From: Lachnospiraceae bacterium UBA3689
GTDB lineage: Bacteria; Bacillota; Clostridia; Lachnospirales; Lachnospiraceae
DNA length: 64,000 nt
NCBI GenBank assembly: GCA_002371465.1
Contig: DFIU01000003.1
Location: forward strand, 28,169 to 92,168
Direction of reading: 5' to 3'
Shown one piece after another: positions 63,738 through 64,000 of this stretch. The notes beneath the pieces were generated by a model. It was not told where the DNA came from, ran no database searches, and was given only the letters and a program-made list of their open reading frames with translations. Positions within the stretch are counted from its first letter, which is position 1; every line of letters begins with the position of its first letter. The translations under genes and the position numbers were made by a program.

Positions 63738-63938
63738 ATGACAGCAGAAAAGGCGCTTCACATTTATGAAGCAGCTCATGGATATACCGCAGCAGACGGG
63801 AAATATATGGATTTCAGCTCCAGAGTAAAGAATTTTATTGCGGAGCAGGCTTCCATCTTCGGAGCAGGATCCGCTTCCGTCAGCCAGGCTAACAAATTCG
63901 TCAGCGATCTGGTTGTTGAAGCTGCAGCGGAGTCATAA
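63738..63938 (+). CDS. Small hypothetical protein
   Basis: This 66-residue frame starts with MTAEKALHIYEAAHGYTAADG after AAAGGAG (spacing about seven bases) and is alanine-rich and helical-looking with no membrane segment. The strong ribosome site supports a real gene. I do not recognise the family. No gene is seen in the remaining 62 bases. Confidence 0.6.
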   Translation: MTAEKALHIYEAAHGYTAADGKYMDFSSRVKNFIAEQASIFGAGSASVSQANKFVSDLVVEAAAES

Positions 63939-64000
63939 GAGCTGCTTCCAAACTTTTAAACAAGCCAAGCACATCACATTCACAGATTTTACACCCATAC

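Overview
The window looks like chromosomal DNA of a low-oxygen, Gram-positive bacterium of class Clostridia, most likely Lachnospiraceae-like. This is inferred from moderately high GC, strong AAGGAGG-type ribosome sites, TTG/GTG starts, lipoprotein-type binding proteins, a reverse-type rubrerythrin, 2-hydroxyacyl-CoA dehydratase-type genes, a clostripain-like protease and a Gram-positive type tad locus. No rRNA, tRNA, CRISPR array, phage or insertion sequence was recognised.

Region 0.2-8.5 kb is an alpha-glucan/maltodextrin uptake and breakdown locus. A leftward HAD phosphatase-GH13 pair diverges from a rightward operon of binding lipoprotein, two ABC permeases, a LacI-type regulator and 4-alpha-glucanotransferase. 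The divergent region carries LacI-type palindromes, one of which also fits the CcpA cre consensus. Glycogen phosphorylase at 47.5 kb would complete glucan turnover. Region 8.7-11.8 kb holds a TAXI-type TRAP transporter, followed by a HigBA-like toxin-antitoxin pair, thymidylate kinase (leftward) and L-lactate dehydrogenase. At 14.5-17.5 kb, leftward, lie a 2-hydroxyacyl-CoA-dehydratase-like protein and a fusion of a second such domain to a BadF/HgdC-type ATPase.

At 17.7-19.5 kb is a secreted amidase-like protein with C-terminal repeats. At 19.7-25 kb is a tad pilus/secretion core: prepilin peptidase, TadZ, TadA, TadB and an unusual TadC with a large predicted exported insert. No pilin, TadE/F or RcpC gene was seen. 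A Phd/PIN toxin-antitoxin pair with its own palindrome-flanked promoter and a membrane-anchored C11 (clostripain) protease follow.

Region 28.5-38.4 kb is mostly housekeeping: ribulose-phosphate epimerase, a Cof-type HAD phosphatase, a TrkA/TrkH potassium system, a CsoR-CopA copper module with a textbook operator, and a DEDDh exonuclease. Region 38.5-44.1 kb is surface-oriented: a three-enzyme cell-wall hydrolase, a transmembrane Ser/Thr kinase and an Ig-like membrane-anchored protein. From 44.3 kb on are ileS, glgP, a TPR-linker-ATPase protein of unknown role, rsmA, a DUF1002 secreted protein, rubrerythrin, an acyltransferase, a DUF2298 membrane protein, metG, tatD, an AraC-type regulator and a 66-residue orphan protein.

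Most of the window is ordinary core genome. The least explained items are the TadC insert, the CopA with a C-terminal CopZ-like domain and a possible internal start, the dehydratase-activator fusion, the kinase/Ig-like pair and the TPR-ATPase. All assignments are from reading motifs; no database search was run.
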